Below are positions 54,414 through 64,000 of a DNA stretch of 64,000 nucleotides, in pieces; within the stretch, counting starts at the first letter, position 1, and the number at the start of each line of letters is the position of its first letter. The stretch is from Adiantum capillus-veneris (taxonomy: Eukaryota; Streptophyta; Polypodiopsida; Polypodiales; Pteridaceae). The DNA lies in the NCBI GenBank assembly GCA_014529385.2, contig CM043947.1:122864391-122928390 (forward strand). The letters are read 5' to 3'. The notes beneath the pieces were generated by a model, which searched no databases, was not told the origin of the DNA, and saw only the letters and a program-made list of their open reading frames with translations. Position numbers and translations under genes: made by a program.

Positions 54414-55554
54414 TGTGGGTGGGATGGAAACACACAGAACGCCTCTATAATAACTCGACACACACTCTTGGGAAGATACACACACACACTATGGGGCACC
54501 ACTCGGCTTACACAATCTACCTGGTCGAGGCAGGGAACACACCGATGGAGTGAGAGGAGAGAGACTATCCACTTGCCCACTCCACACACAGACACACACA
54601 CACACACACCCAAAAAACTCAGCTCAAAAGAGGAGAATTTCTGATGTTTAGATACAATTCAGCTTGGGCCAATACCAATGGGGCAAATAGCTCACACAAT
54701 ATGGGTAAAATATGTCAGATACAATCACAAATTGGAGCAGAAGCTTCGCTCATAGAAGAAACTTACACAGCCAAAACAGCAAAAAAACAGGGAGTAATTT
54801 GGCAAAATAGATAGCACCATCGCGTCCGGAACGGCCCAAAACCCTAGTCTACAATGTCAAAGTGCTCAAATCCGACCTCGGATGAGCAGTTTACTGCCAA
54901 AACAGGCTCCAAAAACCCCAAAAACACAGTTGCAGTTGTTCCTCCTCTTCTCTCCACTCTTTTTCTGGTCTTCTCTCCGGTTTTTCGGTTCCCACACTTA
55001 GCTTTTTTACTTGGGCACCCTTGGCCTTTTAGATGACCTCAAACAGACCCCGAAATGGCCAAAAAGTGGCCTCGCAGTGCATAGTTGTCACCCTGCTGCA
55101 TCCATACACACACTTGGCACTCGACTTTTTTCCATAATGCATTCTGCCACCACGTGAAGTGGCCCCAAAATATAGTCCTCATGATGACCTTTATGCATAA
55201 TTATCACAAGAAAACACCTATATTGTGTCCGTACTTCTCCACGTGCAAGTATTGACCCCATTCGACCTCCTAACGCCACTAGATGCCATCTGACGCACAT
55301 GCTTATCTCATGTCATCGGCCCGCGGATAGCTTCCTCGAGAAGTTTTACGCGCCACCAACTCCTCATTATTATGGAAAAAACACACTGGTACTAGTGATA
55401 GTGAAAAACGATGCACTATGTACATGTTGTACTACCTGTACACATGTGGGCCCCACGTAACCACCTGGCTCTGAAAAATGGGCAATCCTTTATTTAATGC
55501 ACCATGCATGGGTATGTACATATGCGTAATCCCTTGCTCCAAAAACTCCTGACA
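54414..55554 (-). repeat. 5' LTR of the Tat-type element (1141 bp)
   Basis: On the minus strand starts TGTCAGGAG and ends CCATCCCACCCACA. It contains a short (CA)n tract near 54592-54608. It is close to 43239-44370, apart from small indels. Confidence 0.9.
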
Positions 55555-57200
55555 GCGCCTTAAAAGCGTGTGCCACAACCAGAGTTGCTGAAAGGGGAAA
55601 ACAAATTCATGGTGAGATTGCCAGGCAGGGGTTGTTACGGAACAACATTTTACTAGGTAATGCGCTTGTGGACATGTATGCCACGCGCAACAATGTTTCA
55701 AACACACGATGGGTGCTTGAAGGACTTCCTGCTCAGGATGTTGTCACTTGGTATGGAGTGAATGCAGGATATGCACACAAAGGTAAAGTTGAGCAGGCAC
55801 TGAATTGCCTTAAATAGATGCAACTTGAAGGCATCAATGACATATATTTGCACCTTGAAAGCTTGTGCAGCAAAAAAAAAGTCTAACAAGGGAAGAAAAA
55901 TTGAAGAGGAGAGGGGTTTGTTGTGTAACAATATTGTGTTGGGTAATGCCCTTGTGGACATGTATGCCAAGTGCAGCAATATCTCAGAGGCTCAATGTGT
56001 TAGTCTCTTGGAGTGCATAGATTGTAGGATATGCACAAGAAGGTGAAGCTGAACAAGCACTAAACTGCTTCCAAGTGATGCAACGTGAGGGTATCCTGCC
56101 AAATGCAGTGGCATGCTCTTGTGTGCTTAAAGTTTGCCAGTCACCGCTGTCTAGTAGAAGAAGGCCAAGCAGTTTTTGTGAGTATGAGCAAGAAGTATGG
56201 TATGAAGCAAGTCTAGAGTGTTACATTTGCATGATTGACCTATTTAGTCGTGCAGGGCATCTAGAAAAGGCAGTAAGACTTATCCAAGGTATGCCATCTT
56301 CTGCTATTTGGCATGCTTTATTGAGTGCTTGTCTGAGATGGGCAGACGTTAATGTTGGGGGAGGGGTCATTGAACAGGCAATAAAGTTGGACGAAAGTGT
56401 TGAGTCAGCGTACATTCTCATGGCAAATTTTTATGCAGAAGCTGGTATGAATTAGAAAGGGAAAAGCGTAGAAGTCATGAGAATTAGGAGCACGGCATGG
56501 AAGTCTGAAGAAGCCAAAGCATAGTTAGTTTATGGACTCAAGCAGCGTTATCTGTGAGTTTCCTGTTGGGAAGGACCCGGAATACAAAACATGCTGAAAG
56601 GAATTGATTTGAGGCCAAGTTAGAAGTAGACTTTTAATCAATTGTTACAACAAAGGCATTCTCCAAGTTTGCATTAAATGTCATAAAACATTGTTATGCT
56701 ATCTAGTCTAGATCATGCCCCTGCAACTTGTACATAATACACAGAAATGGGGGAGGCCATGAAAGTAAGCGACATTTGGTTCTTGGTAAAAGCTCGAATT
56801 GACGTTCATTACTTGCTGGATTTGTATAAAGCAATGTCAGGCAAACACTAAATCCTTCCAAGTTGGAGTGACCTATGTATTTGCCTCAAAATGTAGGTGG
56901 CAGGATCAGAGCTGCTGACAGGGAAAAATGCTTTCTACAACAAGATTGCAAGGCAGTTGTTGTGGACAAACTCCTTTTAGCAATTGCCAAGCGTGACGAT
57001 ATTTCAGAGGCACGATGGGACACTTGAATAATTCCCATCTTGGAAGGTCGTCTCTTGTGATGATGTACTCACTTATTAGTAGGCACTGAATTGGCTTGAA
57101 ATTTACTTGAAATGAGGACAGAGGCTTACTTTCAAATGCACTGACATATATATTTTCTCCTTCAAACTTCCTGGGGAAAACAAATTTAAGAAGAGAGTGC
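55555..57200 (+). pseudogene. PPR gene, right part, with E-domain remnant
   Basis: Continues from 43238. ALKACATTRVAERGKQIHGE and NNILLGNALVDMYATRNNVS are followed by further PPR units after a stop at 55815 (GNALVDMYAKCSNISEAQC). The end of the 56075-56455 frame is a PLS-class E motif: MIDLFSRAGHLEKAVRLIQG, IWHALLSACLRWADVNVGGG, ESAYILMANFYAEAGM. After a stop at 56453, VEVMRIRSTAWKSEE suggests the E extension. A further, very decayed PPR-like stretch lies at 56900-57200 (AKRDDISEARW). Its direct repeats suggest more than one PPR copy. No DYW domain is seen. Confidence 0.85.
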
Positions 57201-59150
57201 ATCTCAGGTCGGCATTAACAAAGGAAAGACTGGTGATCTACACAATGTTAAAGACAGGAAGTGTAAGGCTGACTCAACTTTTAATCATGCGAGACATTAA
57301 TTGAGTATTACAAGCATGATAGCGGATCTTGAATTGCCAAGGCACAAGCCAAGCCTCCAGCACGCACATCTAATCGTTCATAACATTGCATACTGCTGGA
57401 AGTGCTCTATTATGCAGAGTATTGCTGGGTCTTGATGTCTAAAGGAACAGGCATGTTACCTTGTTAGAACTGGGCTTTGCTCCTCATATCATGTCATAAT
57501 GTGCAATTGAAGGATAGAGACAGGACAATTGAGCAAAGTGTAATAGAGATAAGAATAAATCCATAACAGTATTGTCAACAGATAAGAACCTACTGGCAGG
57601 AGGCCGCCAGCTACCTTTATATAGGCAAAGAAGCGCATGTCTGGTAAAACAAAAGCTCGATGCCAAAAACATTTGTTGATATGGTTTAGTTTTGATAATG
57701 TGTTGTTGCAAGTTAAAAATAATATGTTCGTATACAATAGACTGTAATGTAGATAAACGAAGAAATTAACTAGAACTACGGACTTGGTCATTGAGTAGGC
57801 ATCTTGTTTGAGTGTCCAAGGCAGAGAATGTTGTTTTGTAAAGCTACCAACCATCTGAGTAGTTAAACTTTTCGTCGTGCAATGAGAAAATGACACAAAC
57901 TACAAGCCATATATAGTGCACGTCATACAAAAAGTGCCGTACAACAGTATGATGGAGGTTGACATTGTCCCCCCCAAAAAATTATAAGAAACGAAAGGCA
58001 CACCTTGCCTCGTAGTCTAGTTGTGTCGTCCAAGAAAACGCATAGACATGGAGATTTGGATACACATAACAAACCTTTACGAATTGTTGATGTAGGGTTA
58101 TGTCCATTGATTTGTAGATCCTCTCGTTGCAACTATACTCATTGTAGCCACTCTTCGAAGTTGTGTGCAGTCAATCTTTCAATCTTTCCTTGAATTGTTT
58201 ATCTTACTTTTGCTAGATAGTGTAGTGTCACGTGCACATGGCTATGTGTGCCATGTGGACATGCTTCATCGACTTCTAGAGCTAGTTTTCCCCTTCTTCT
58301 TAGATAGGAGTGTCTAGAATCCTAGGAGGATTAGTACCGGCAATTTTGTTAGCTTGTTCACAGCACCTACATGTTCGGACAAGCCTATTAGATTAGGTTT
58401 TTCAGTTTTGGAACCCTCTTGCATAAATGGTTTGTACACGCGTTTCGATAGATGTTATTACACTACGGTAGACATCTGGCACAACGAGCATATGGTTTCA
58501 GGTTAGAGGAATCCAACAAGCCATTCCCCGCGTTGATCGGATTTCCGAGTGGGGAGATGTGCGACAGTTTCACCCGATCCAGAACCCCTTGGCTCAATTT
58601 TAATAAATCAATTTATTGATTTATTTGTTGGAAAACCTGGTGGACAATTGCGGCCTTAATAAGTTCTTAAGTCGGATTCTTCTGTATAATTCTCCAAAGC
58701 ATAGATGTTGTCGAATTGCTACAAGAACTGCAATGCTTTCTTGCAATCTGTCACATGACACATCCCAACCCTATGTGTCTGTGGACAACAAGCTACAGCA
58801 TAATAGGGTTCAGTCAGTCCAGTCAAGTCTAGATTAGAAGTGATCTGGCACTTTTGTGAGTCTATTTGTAGACCGTGCATGCCCAAGAGACCTCCTAGCT
58901 ATCGATGAAGGTCCTGTCCCCTGAGCCGACTGTGAGGCAAGAGAGAGAGTGGATGACAGAGCAAGGGGGCTAGAGGGTGGAATGGGAGGGGAGGGGATGG
59001 TAATCGGGGGGATCGTGGGAGGTGGAGACAATGGAGACGGTGGGGTAGGGGCGGTGGGCGGAGCGGGAGGAGGAGTGGCTGTCAAAGGCAAAGCTGAGGT
59101 GGAAGGGGCATCCGTGGGCTCGTCCTGCTATAAGGGGTCGAAACGGTTCC
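57201..59150. other. Non-coding DNA
   Basis: No supported gene. The Gly-rich plus frame and Pro-rich minus frame at 58834-59341 come from a GGA/GGT-rich, low-complexity stretch. TGTCACGTGCACAT at 58228 equals the first bases of the LTR at 59324. A segment at 58830-58890 resembles that LTR from its 18th base on. Confidence 0.5.
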
Positions 59151-59152
59151 TT

Positions 59153-59220
59153 GTGGTTGACTTGCACAAGACCAGCAACAATGGGAATCCATTGTTGCTG
59201 GCCTGGTGCAAGTCGACCAC
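59153..59220. repeat. Long inverted repeat (hairpin), 32-bp arms
   Basis: The left arm starts GTGGTTGACTTGCAC and ends CCAGCAACAATGG. The right arm starts CCATTGTTGCTGG and ends GTGCAAGTCGACCAC, with a loop of four bases (GAAT, 59185-59188). Only a few positions mismatch. It lies about 100 bp before the LTR at 59324. Confidence 0.9.
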
Positions 59221-59323
59221 TTGGGGCGCCGAACTGGCGTTGTGGTCGACCTGCTGGCAGCCCTCCTCTACCTGTGCACTAGTCTCGGAGGAAGAACCTG
59301 CTTGGGCCAAGCCAGCCTTAGGA

Positions 59324-60026
59324 TGTCACGTGCACATCTAAGCCTAGGAAGTGTTCTGGTACCCTTGTGAGCCTGTACGCAAGACATGCATGTCCAAACA
59401 CTTAAGAGTAGTTGCATACCCTATGATTGCACAAGCCATTAGCCCTAGCATAACAAAGCACCTTTTACTGACCTCTTATGCTCACTTAATAATTAAGTGA
59501 CCTTTGGGCTTCTAAATAAAATCATGGGGCTGCAACTAATGCTGCTTGACCCAGCATGGATGCACCTATATAGGCAGCCCTTGGGCGCTAGAAGAAGGAA
59601 AAAAAGAGCAAAAGGACAAGGGGCTTCCGGCACCTGCAGCACAAGGCTCTCTCTTCAAGCAATATCTAGCGTTTTCTCCACCTCTAGCCAGCGTTTTCAG
59701 CATCATACAACAGCGTTTTCAGCCACGCTCGTCATCAGCATTCCAACATTTTTGCCTCCGTATTCAGCCCTTCACCTCTCGTGAGATCCCACCGTTTCCA
59801 GATTGCAGCATACCAGCGTTTTCAGATTTCAGCCCATAGCATCTGCAGTCTTCAGTTTTCATCCTCTTAGCCTCGCGGTACTAGGCATCCTCCGCAAGCA
59901 TTGTCCAACATCTCAGCATCTAGGACCATTTGTACCAGATTTGTGCAATCTAAAGCAAATACCTCTCTAGCAATAGAGAGGGGGGACCCCCTCCAGCCCT
60001 TGGAGGGAGGGTTTGGGACCCCATCT

Positions 60027-60085
<59 letters not shown>

Positions 60086-60225
60086 GTATCACTCACAGTT
60101 TGCATTCTCTCTTGTTTTGGTCTATTGCAAAACTCTCATGAAGTAAAAGGGGGCTCTCTCTTCCCTTCAATAAAACGAACCTTGAGTACGCACTGGGCAC
60201 TCATCCTGAGCTACTGCACATTACA
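59324..60225 (+). repeat. 5' LTR (about 900 bp) of a plus-strand retroelement
   Basis: TGTCACGTGCACAT...CACATTACA. It has a TATA-like CTATATAGGC at 59567, a (CT)n tract at 60028-60083 and AATAAA at 60168 in the usual LTR order. No partner LTR is in the window, and the body after the primer site is replaced by other sequence within about 70 bp. Confidence 0.78.
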
Positions 60226-60226
60226 T

Positions 60227-60238
60227 TGGTATCAGAGC
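60227..60238 (+). promoter_or_regulatory. Primer-binding site (tRNA-iMet)
   Basis: A perfect TGGTATCAGAGC directly after the LTR. Confidence 0.9.
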
Positions 60239-60848
60239 TTTTCGTAGTGTTCGATATCATCACTCAAGAAAAGAATCATAAAGAGCCACATTAATTTTTT
60301 TTGCTTGTTGTTGATCGCACGTAACCGAAGACCACTTGGACGTGTCGATCCCTAATCTGTGTTTTTAAAGAGTGGTAGGTAACCCAGAAAGGAAGGGCTT
60401 GTTCAGCCTCCCCTTGTTTCTCTTTCAACTCATTGAGAGCGGACCTCGCACTTAGCAGCAAGCCAATTGACGTGAGGTAGCAAAAAGCAACCTTGGTGTG
60501 AGTGCAAGGAAGCCAAGCAGTGCACCCGCAGGAAGGAGTTGAGCTTGGGTAAGAGAAAAGCCTTCTTAAACGTAGATTACAAGCAGTACCAAGCACCCAA
60601 GCACCCCAACTACCCAAGCACCCAAGTACCCCAGAACCCACCTGAGTCAACCAAGAAGAAATAAAGAGTTTCTTGAATTTCAACCACTTTGTCGGTGCTT
60701 GTTTCCTTAACAAAAGAGTGGACCACCATGTTCATGCATTGCCTTTCAAAAAGGATGCTGCCCGTCTGATCTTGGAGTGCTCTGAATAGCGGCCTCCAAA
60801 AAATGCTATATCAAATTGTTGGATAAAGGCTTAAGCCTTGGGAGCATC
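60239..60848. other. Junk between LTR leader and the minus-strand gag
   Basis: The 140-codon minus frame at 60291-60713 has a cysteine/tryptophan-rich make-up without a domain. I do not accept it as a gene. The sequence CCCAAGCACCC repeats near 60597-60625. Confidence 0.5.
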
Positions 60849-61480
60849 TCAAAACCCTGAAAAGTACTCAAACTTTATTGCTTGTCCTCCCTCTTTGAAT
60901 TCGTTGGCCTTTTTTCCCTTGTCGTCGAGGAAATCATATTGATTGGCTCCGTAAAAGTGCTTCGTTTTTACATAAAACATATGATCTTTCCGTCGTTTCT
61001 TGTCCTTTTTGTCCTCATCACTCGAGTCAGAAGAAGATGAGGCGTCCGAGCTGTCAGAAGAAGATGAGAACGAACTGGGTAATCCTTCGAAGCGTACACG
61101 CTTCTTTTGTTTTCTGGCGTTTTCAAAAGAGGATTTTTGACCCAAGTAACCGGGGAAATTAATTCCTTTGTTACGTTTCTTCAGTTGACTTTCTTTTGAC
61201 CCCAAAAGTTGGTTGACAAGTTTTTCAACAACGTCCTCGAGTTCATCTTCAGTAAACATCCGGGGAACAAGAGGTTGTTTGAGGGCTAACTTGATTGGGG
61301 TATCGATGGCTTTCTGCCAATGGGTGTGCACCTCGTCAATTGGGTGCCGGGTCAAAATTTTTGCATATTGTGGATCCTTTGCAAACTTAAGCATCTTCTT
61401 TGCGCACTTGTCAACCTGCTTCGTCGTTGCATCTCCATTAGCTAATGCTGTGTAGGCCGAGGTGGCCCGTATTCATGTTC
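60849..61480 (-). pseudogene. Gag-like gene, minus strand
   Basis: The frame starting upstream of 61394 gives RATSAYTALANGDATTKQVD, then CAKKMLKFAKDPQYAKIL, ALKQPLVPRMFTEDELEDVV and a Ser/Asp/Lys-rich part (SSSSDSSDASSSSDSSDEDK), ending KFEYFSGF. The product is charged and has no zinc knuckle in view. Position right after an LTR and primer-like region suggests Gag. An upstream ATG (about 61475) is out of frame by one base. No pol follows to the left. The N-terminal domain is not one I can name. Confidence 0.6.
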
Positions 61481-61621
61481 TGCTTGTAACGGACTTGGAC
61501 ACTCCAAGTCGAGAATCTACCGCGACAACACAAATAACCACTTCAAAGCAGTTCACAGTTCACAATTGATTCGACACTGACCTGGCGGAGTTCCGTGCCT
61601 AGAGATATTGGCCCCAAAGAC

Positions 61622-61805
61622 TGGCGCCCCTTTCGGTATTTCTTTTTGTATTAATCTGCGTTCAAAGTACAAGAGTGCGGGCAGGCGCTCATACTCAGAC
61701 TCTGCGTCCAGATGCTCTGAGTTGTGAGTGGCCTACCCACATATTTAAAGAGTTTACAAGGGATGCCAAAAGTAAAGCGCCAAAAGCAGAAAATCAAAAG
61801 CCTGT

Positions 61806-61886
<81 letters not shown>

Positions 61887-62145
61887 AAATAAAGCAAAAG
61901 AGCTCTTTCTTTCTCTCTCCAATTGCGTAGAAAAAGCAGGCCACGCAAAAAGCTGGAGTTCCGTACGGCTGGTTGCAAAACGCTGGTTGCAAAACGCTGG
62001 TTGCAAAACGCACAATAAATTCCGGGGAATCCGTACGGTAGTGCCACGTCAGTCCTAGGTGTGATTTTCAAGAATTGCCATGTCAGCATTTCAACTATGA
62101 TGGGTGTGTGTGTATACCGGGCAGCCACGTCACCAATTTGTGACA
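61622..62145 (-). repeat. Chromovirus LTR, minus strand, with (CT)n
   Basis: On the minus strand a purine tract (AAGAGGAGGGTA, 62146-62157) is followed by TGTCACAAATTGG and the LTR ends GGGGCGCCA at 61622. It contains a (CT)n tract at 61806-61882 and a three-fold GCTGGTTGCAAAAC repeat at about 61968-62010. The left end is set by TG...CA and by similarity to 4103 and 6985, and is less certain than the right. Confidence 0.65.
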
Positions 62146-62165
62146 TACCCTCCTCTTGAAAGCAT

Positions 62166-62793
62166 TGTAATCGCTCTTGATTACGCTGCAAAATAGACAG
62201 AAGTCTTAGCAGACACTGATTGTTAGTACCGACACACTAGGAACATATATCTAGCACATGTACCAATCGACAGTCACATCACACGACATCACAGGACATC
62301 ACTAGACATCACAGGACATCACATGACAATCACATTCAACATTCATTCGGATCTTAGACCATGATTTATCGGCAATGCAGTTAGCAATCGCATCTAGATC
62401 TAGCCAGGACCTCATAGATGCCCAATCGACTAACCCCTATTGCAACCATGTCTATTCAAGATCATTCATACCAAAATGCTGCAGTCATTTCGTCTATTAG
62501 TTCCTGCACTTAAACACAAGTCAAGAACAAATCAGTTTCAAATTCTGGAATTCCATTTCATAAAGTCATACAGCAGAATATTGTCAGCTCTCAGTATCCC
62601 TGAAGCTCAAAGAGACATCAGTGACTCTAGTATTTAAAAATCAAGGCATCTGTTGACAAAGGACTCCCCTCTTGTGCATCCCACTGTACCAGATCTGCGG
62701 CCAAGCTAAATTCTGGGTTCCATTTGAAATAGACTATGCTAAATCAAAAGCTTCAAGGTAAAGTTTCACAATCCGAGGAGTATCTGTTAGGTC
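62166..62793 (-). other. 3' non-coding part of the chromovirus
   Basis: Between the chromodomain stop and the purine tract. Contains a short tandem array of ACATCACAGG/ACATCACTAG units near 62275-62330. No gene. Confidence 0.6.
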
Positions 62794-64000
62794 CTACTCC
62801 TCCATCCACTTCGCATCCAATGCAGAATAGTTCTTGAATTTAACCAAGAACCGCCTTCTTACTTTACCCTTATTCTTTCTGCCCTTATGTGCCAAAATCT
62901 GTTCAGGAACAAGGATCTCCTCGTTTTCTTCCACTTTGGGTTGCTCATCGGGCTCCCCATCTTCGGGCACATCACCTTTGAAAGGTTTCAAGAGACTCAC
63001 ATGAAATGCACTGTGAATCCTCCAAGTGTCAAGCAGTTTCAGTCGGAAGGAGACATCATTGATCTTTTTGGAGATTTGGAAAGGTCCGTAGTATCACATA
63101 CTAAGCTTTGAAAAAGCCTCTCCTTTCCCTTCTTCTTTCTCAAGCGTGCCTTCTCAAAACGTAAGAGCACCCAATCATCCTCCTTCAATTTCAAATCGAG
63201 ACGATGGCGATCCGCTACCTTTTCTATCTTTCGTGAGATTTTTGCAAAGCCTCGCGAACCTTGGCAAAAGCCGTGTTTATGTCGCGCGTATACTCAACAA
63301 CTTCAAAAATCTTATCTTTCGTGCTTAGGAAGGGTGGAACCTTCGCAGCACCTTCAATAATCTCAATGGCGCCTTCCCCGTCGAAGAGTGTATCGTCTTA
63401 TTGTAGTCAAATTCCACCAAAGGTAGATACTTTTCCCATTGAGTCTTCTGATTTGAGATATAAGACTTCAATAAATCTAGAACCACTGAATTGGCAATCT
63501 CTGATTGTCCGTCAGGCTGCGGGTGGAAAGATGACTAGAACTGCAACCACGTGCCAATGTTCTCCCAAATTGCCTTCCAAAACAAACTCGTAAATCTGGG
63601 GTCCCTGTTGGAGACAATCGTCTCAGGCATGCCATGTAATCTGAAAATCTGGGCCACAAACAATCTTGCTAAGTAATCCGGCTTGACTGTTTTCTTCACT
63701 GGAATGAAATGAGCCTGCTTGCTAAATCTGTCAATATCAGTCCAGATACCATTGTGACCACTCTGTGTTCTTGGGAAATCAAAAATAAAATCCAGTGCAA
63801 TACTTTCCTAGGGGCCGCGGGTGGGTATGGGTAAAGGCTGTAACAATCCCTGTGCTTTATGCCTGTCAAACTTGACCTTCTGGCATACCAAGCACCTGCG
63901 CACAAACTCGTCCACATCCTTCTTGAGTTTCGGCCAAAAGAAATATCTCTCTACCCCTTTCATGGTGGTAGCAATGCCGCGGTGACCCGTAAAAGGCGGA
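62794..64000 (-). pseudogene. Ty3 chromovirus integrase and chromodomain, partial
   Basis: The gene comes from beyond the right edge. Minus strand: CLVCQKVKFDRHKAQGLLQP, DFIFDFPRTQSGHNGIWTDI, then FRLHGMPETIVSNRDPRFTS (second catalytic Asp) and SSFHPQPDGQSEIANS (catalytic Glu), the integrase core. LPLVEFDYNKTIHSSTG and, after frameshifts near 63330 and 63100, [20 protein letters not shown] and [13 protein letters not shown] follow. The last part (62794-63000) is a chromodomain: [20 protein letters not shown] then [14 protein letters not shown]. Chromodomains direct integration to marked chromatin. Several frameshifts and stops are present. Confidence 0.88.

Larger units (their letters stand above)
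43239..55554 (-). mobile_element. Ty3/Tat-type LTR retrotransposon inserted in the PPR gene
   Basis: LTRs of about 1.13 kb flank a minus-strand gag-pol: 54414-55554 is the 5' LTR and 43239-44370 the 3' LTR. GCGT before and GCGC after the element suggest a short, slightly mutated target duplication. Joining the flanks restores the PPR frame (AVTYIC then ALKACATTR). Domain order is gag, protease, reverse transcriptase, RNase H plus a second RNase H-like domain, integrase. The TGGCGCC-type primer site and the second RNase H fit the Tat clade. A smaller copia-type element (49476-53143) interrupts gag. Confidence 0.88.

Noticed and set aside
58834-59341. Gly-rich plus-strand and Pro-rich minus-strand ORFs, extensin-like at first sight
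   Set aside because: Purine-biased low-complexity DNA; no signal peptide, no regular SPPP or GGX motif pattern.
60291-60713. 140-residue minus-strand ORF
   Set aside because: No domain, odd composition, overlaps leader DNA of an LTR and repeated CCCAAGCACCC words.
61651-62191. Arg-Glu repeat ORFs on the minus strand and Ser-Leu ORFs on the plus strand
   Set aside because: (CT)n tract inside the chromovirus LTR.

Overview
The window looks like nuclear DNA of a land plant with a large, repeat-rich genome. Evidence: spliced CACTA transposase genes, Ty1/copia and Ty3 LTR retrotransposons primed by initiator-tRNA-Met, a broken PPR gene, a fragment of a plant hydroxyproline O-arabinosyltransferase gene, and many long (CT)n, (GT)n and (GA)n tracts. 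PPR wording and genome style would suit a fern or another seedless plant, but this is inference. I see no intact host gene, rRNA, tRNA, CRISPR array or bacterial-type operon.

Layout. (1) 1-2724: right end of a CACTA transposon with two transposase-type genes, subterminal repeats and a TIR. (2) 2740-7170: two related decayed minus-strand gag/LTR-end fragments, repeated about 2.9 kb apart. (3) 7170-9366: ordinary non-coding DNA with microsatellites and a tandem duplication. (4) 9367-40167: a nested stack. A gag-only Ty1/copia-like element (TSD AAACT) contains a Ty3 chromovirus-like element (10357-37457, TSD CATTA). The 3' LTR of that Ty3 element is split by a 17.55 kb insertion (18480-36029), which carries a decayed Helitron Rep-helicase, a GIY-YIG nuclease-like gene and a captured HPAT exon, together with other retroelement debris. 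(5) 40900-41800: minus-strand pseudogene of the splicing helicase PRP22/DEAH5. (6) 42128-57200: a PPR pseudogene cut in two by a 12.3 kb minus-strand Ty3/Tat-type retrotransposon (43239-55554), which itself contains a non-autonomous copia-type element (49476-53143, TSD CTATC). (7) 57210-64000: non-coding DNA, a long hairpin, one 5' LTR, a gag fragment, another LTR, and the integrase/chromodomain end of a chromovirus that runs off the right edge.

Almost every coding region is a pseudogene. The exceptions with long open frames are the 645-residue ORF of the non-autonomous copia-type element and parts of the Tat polyprotein. The most interesting combination is the 29.6-36.0 kb segment: Helitron replicase plus GIY-YIG nuclease-like gene plus captured host exon ending at a CTAG/T junction. 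Boundaries supported by target-site duplications are firm. Family assignments come from motif recognition by eye, and no database search was possible.
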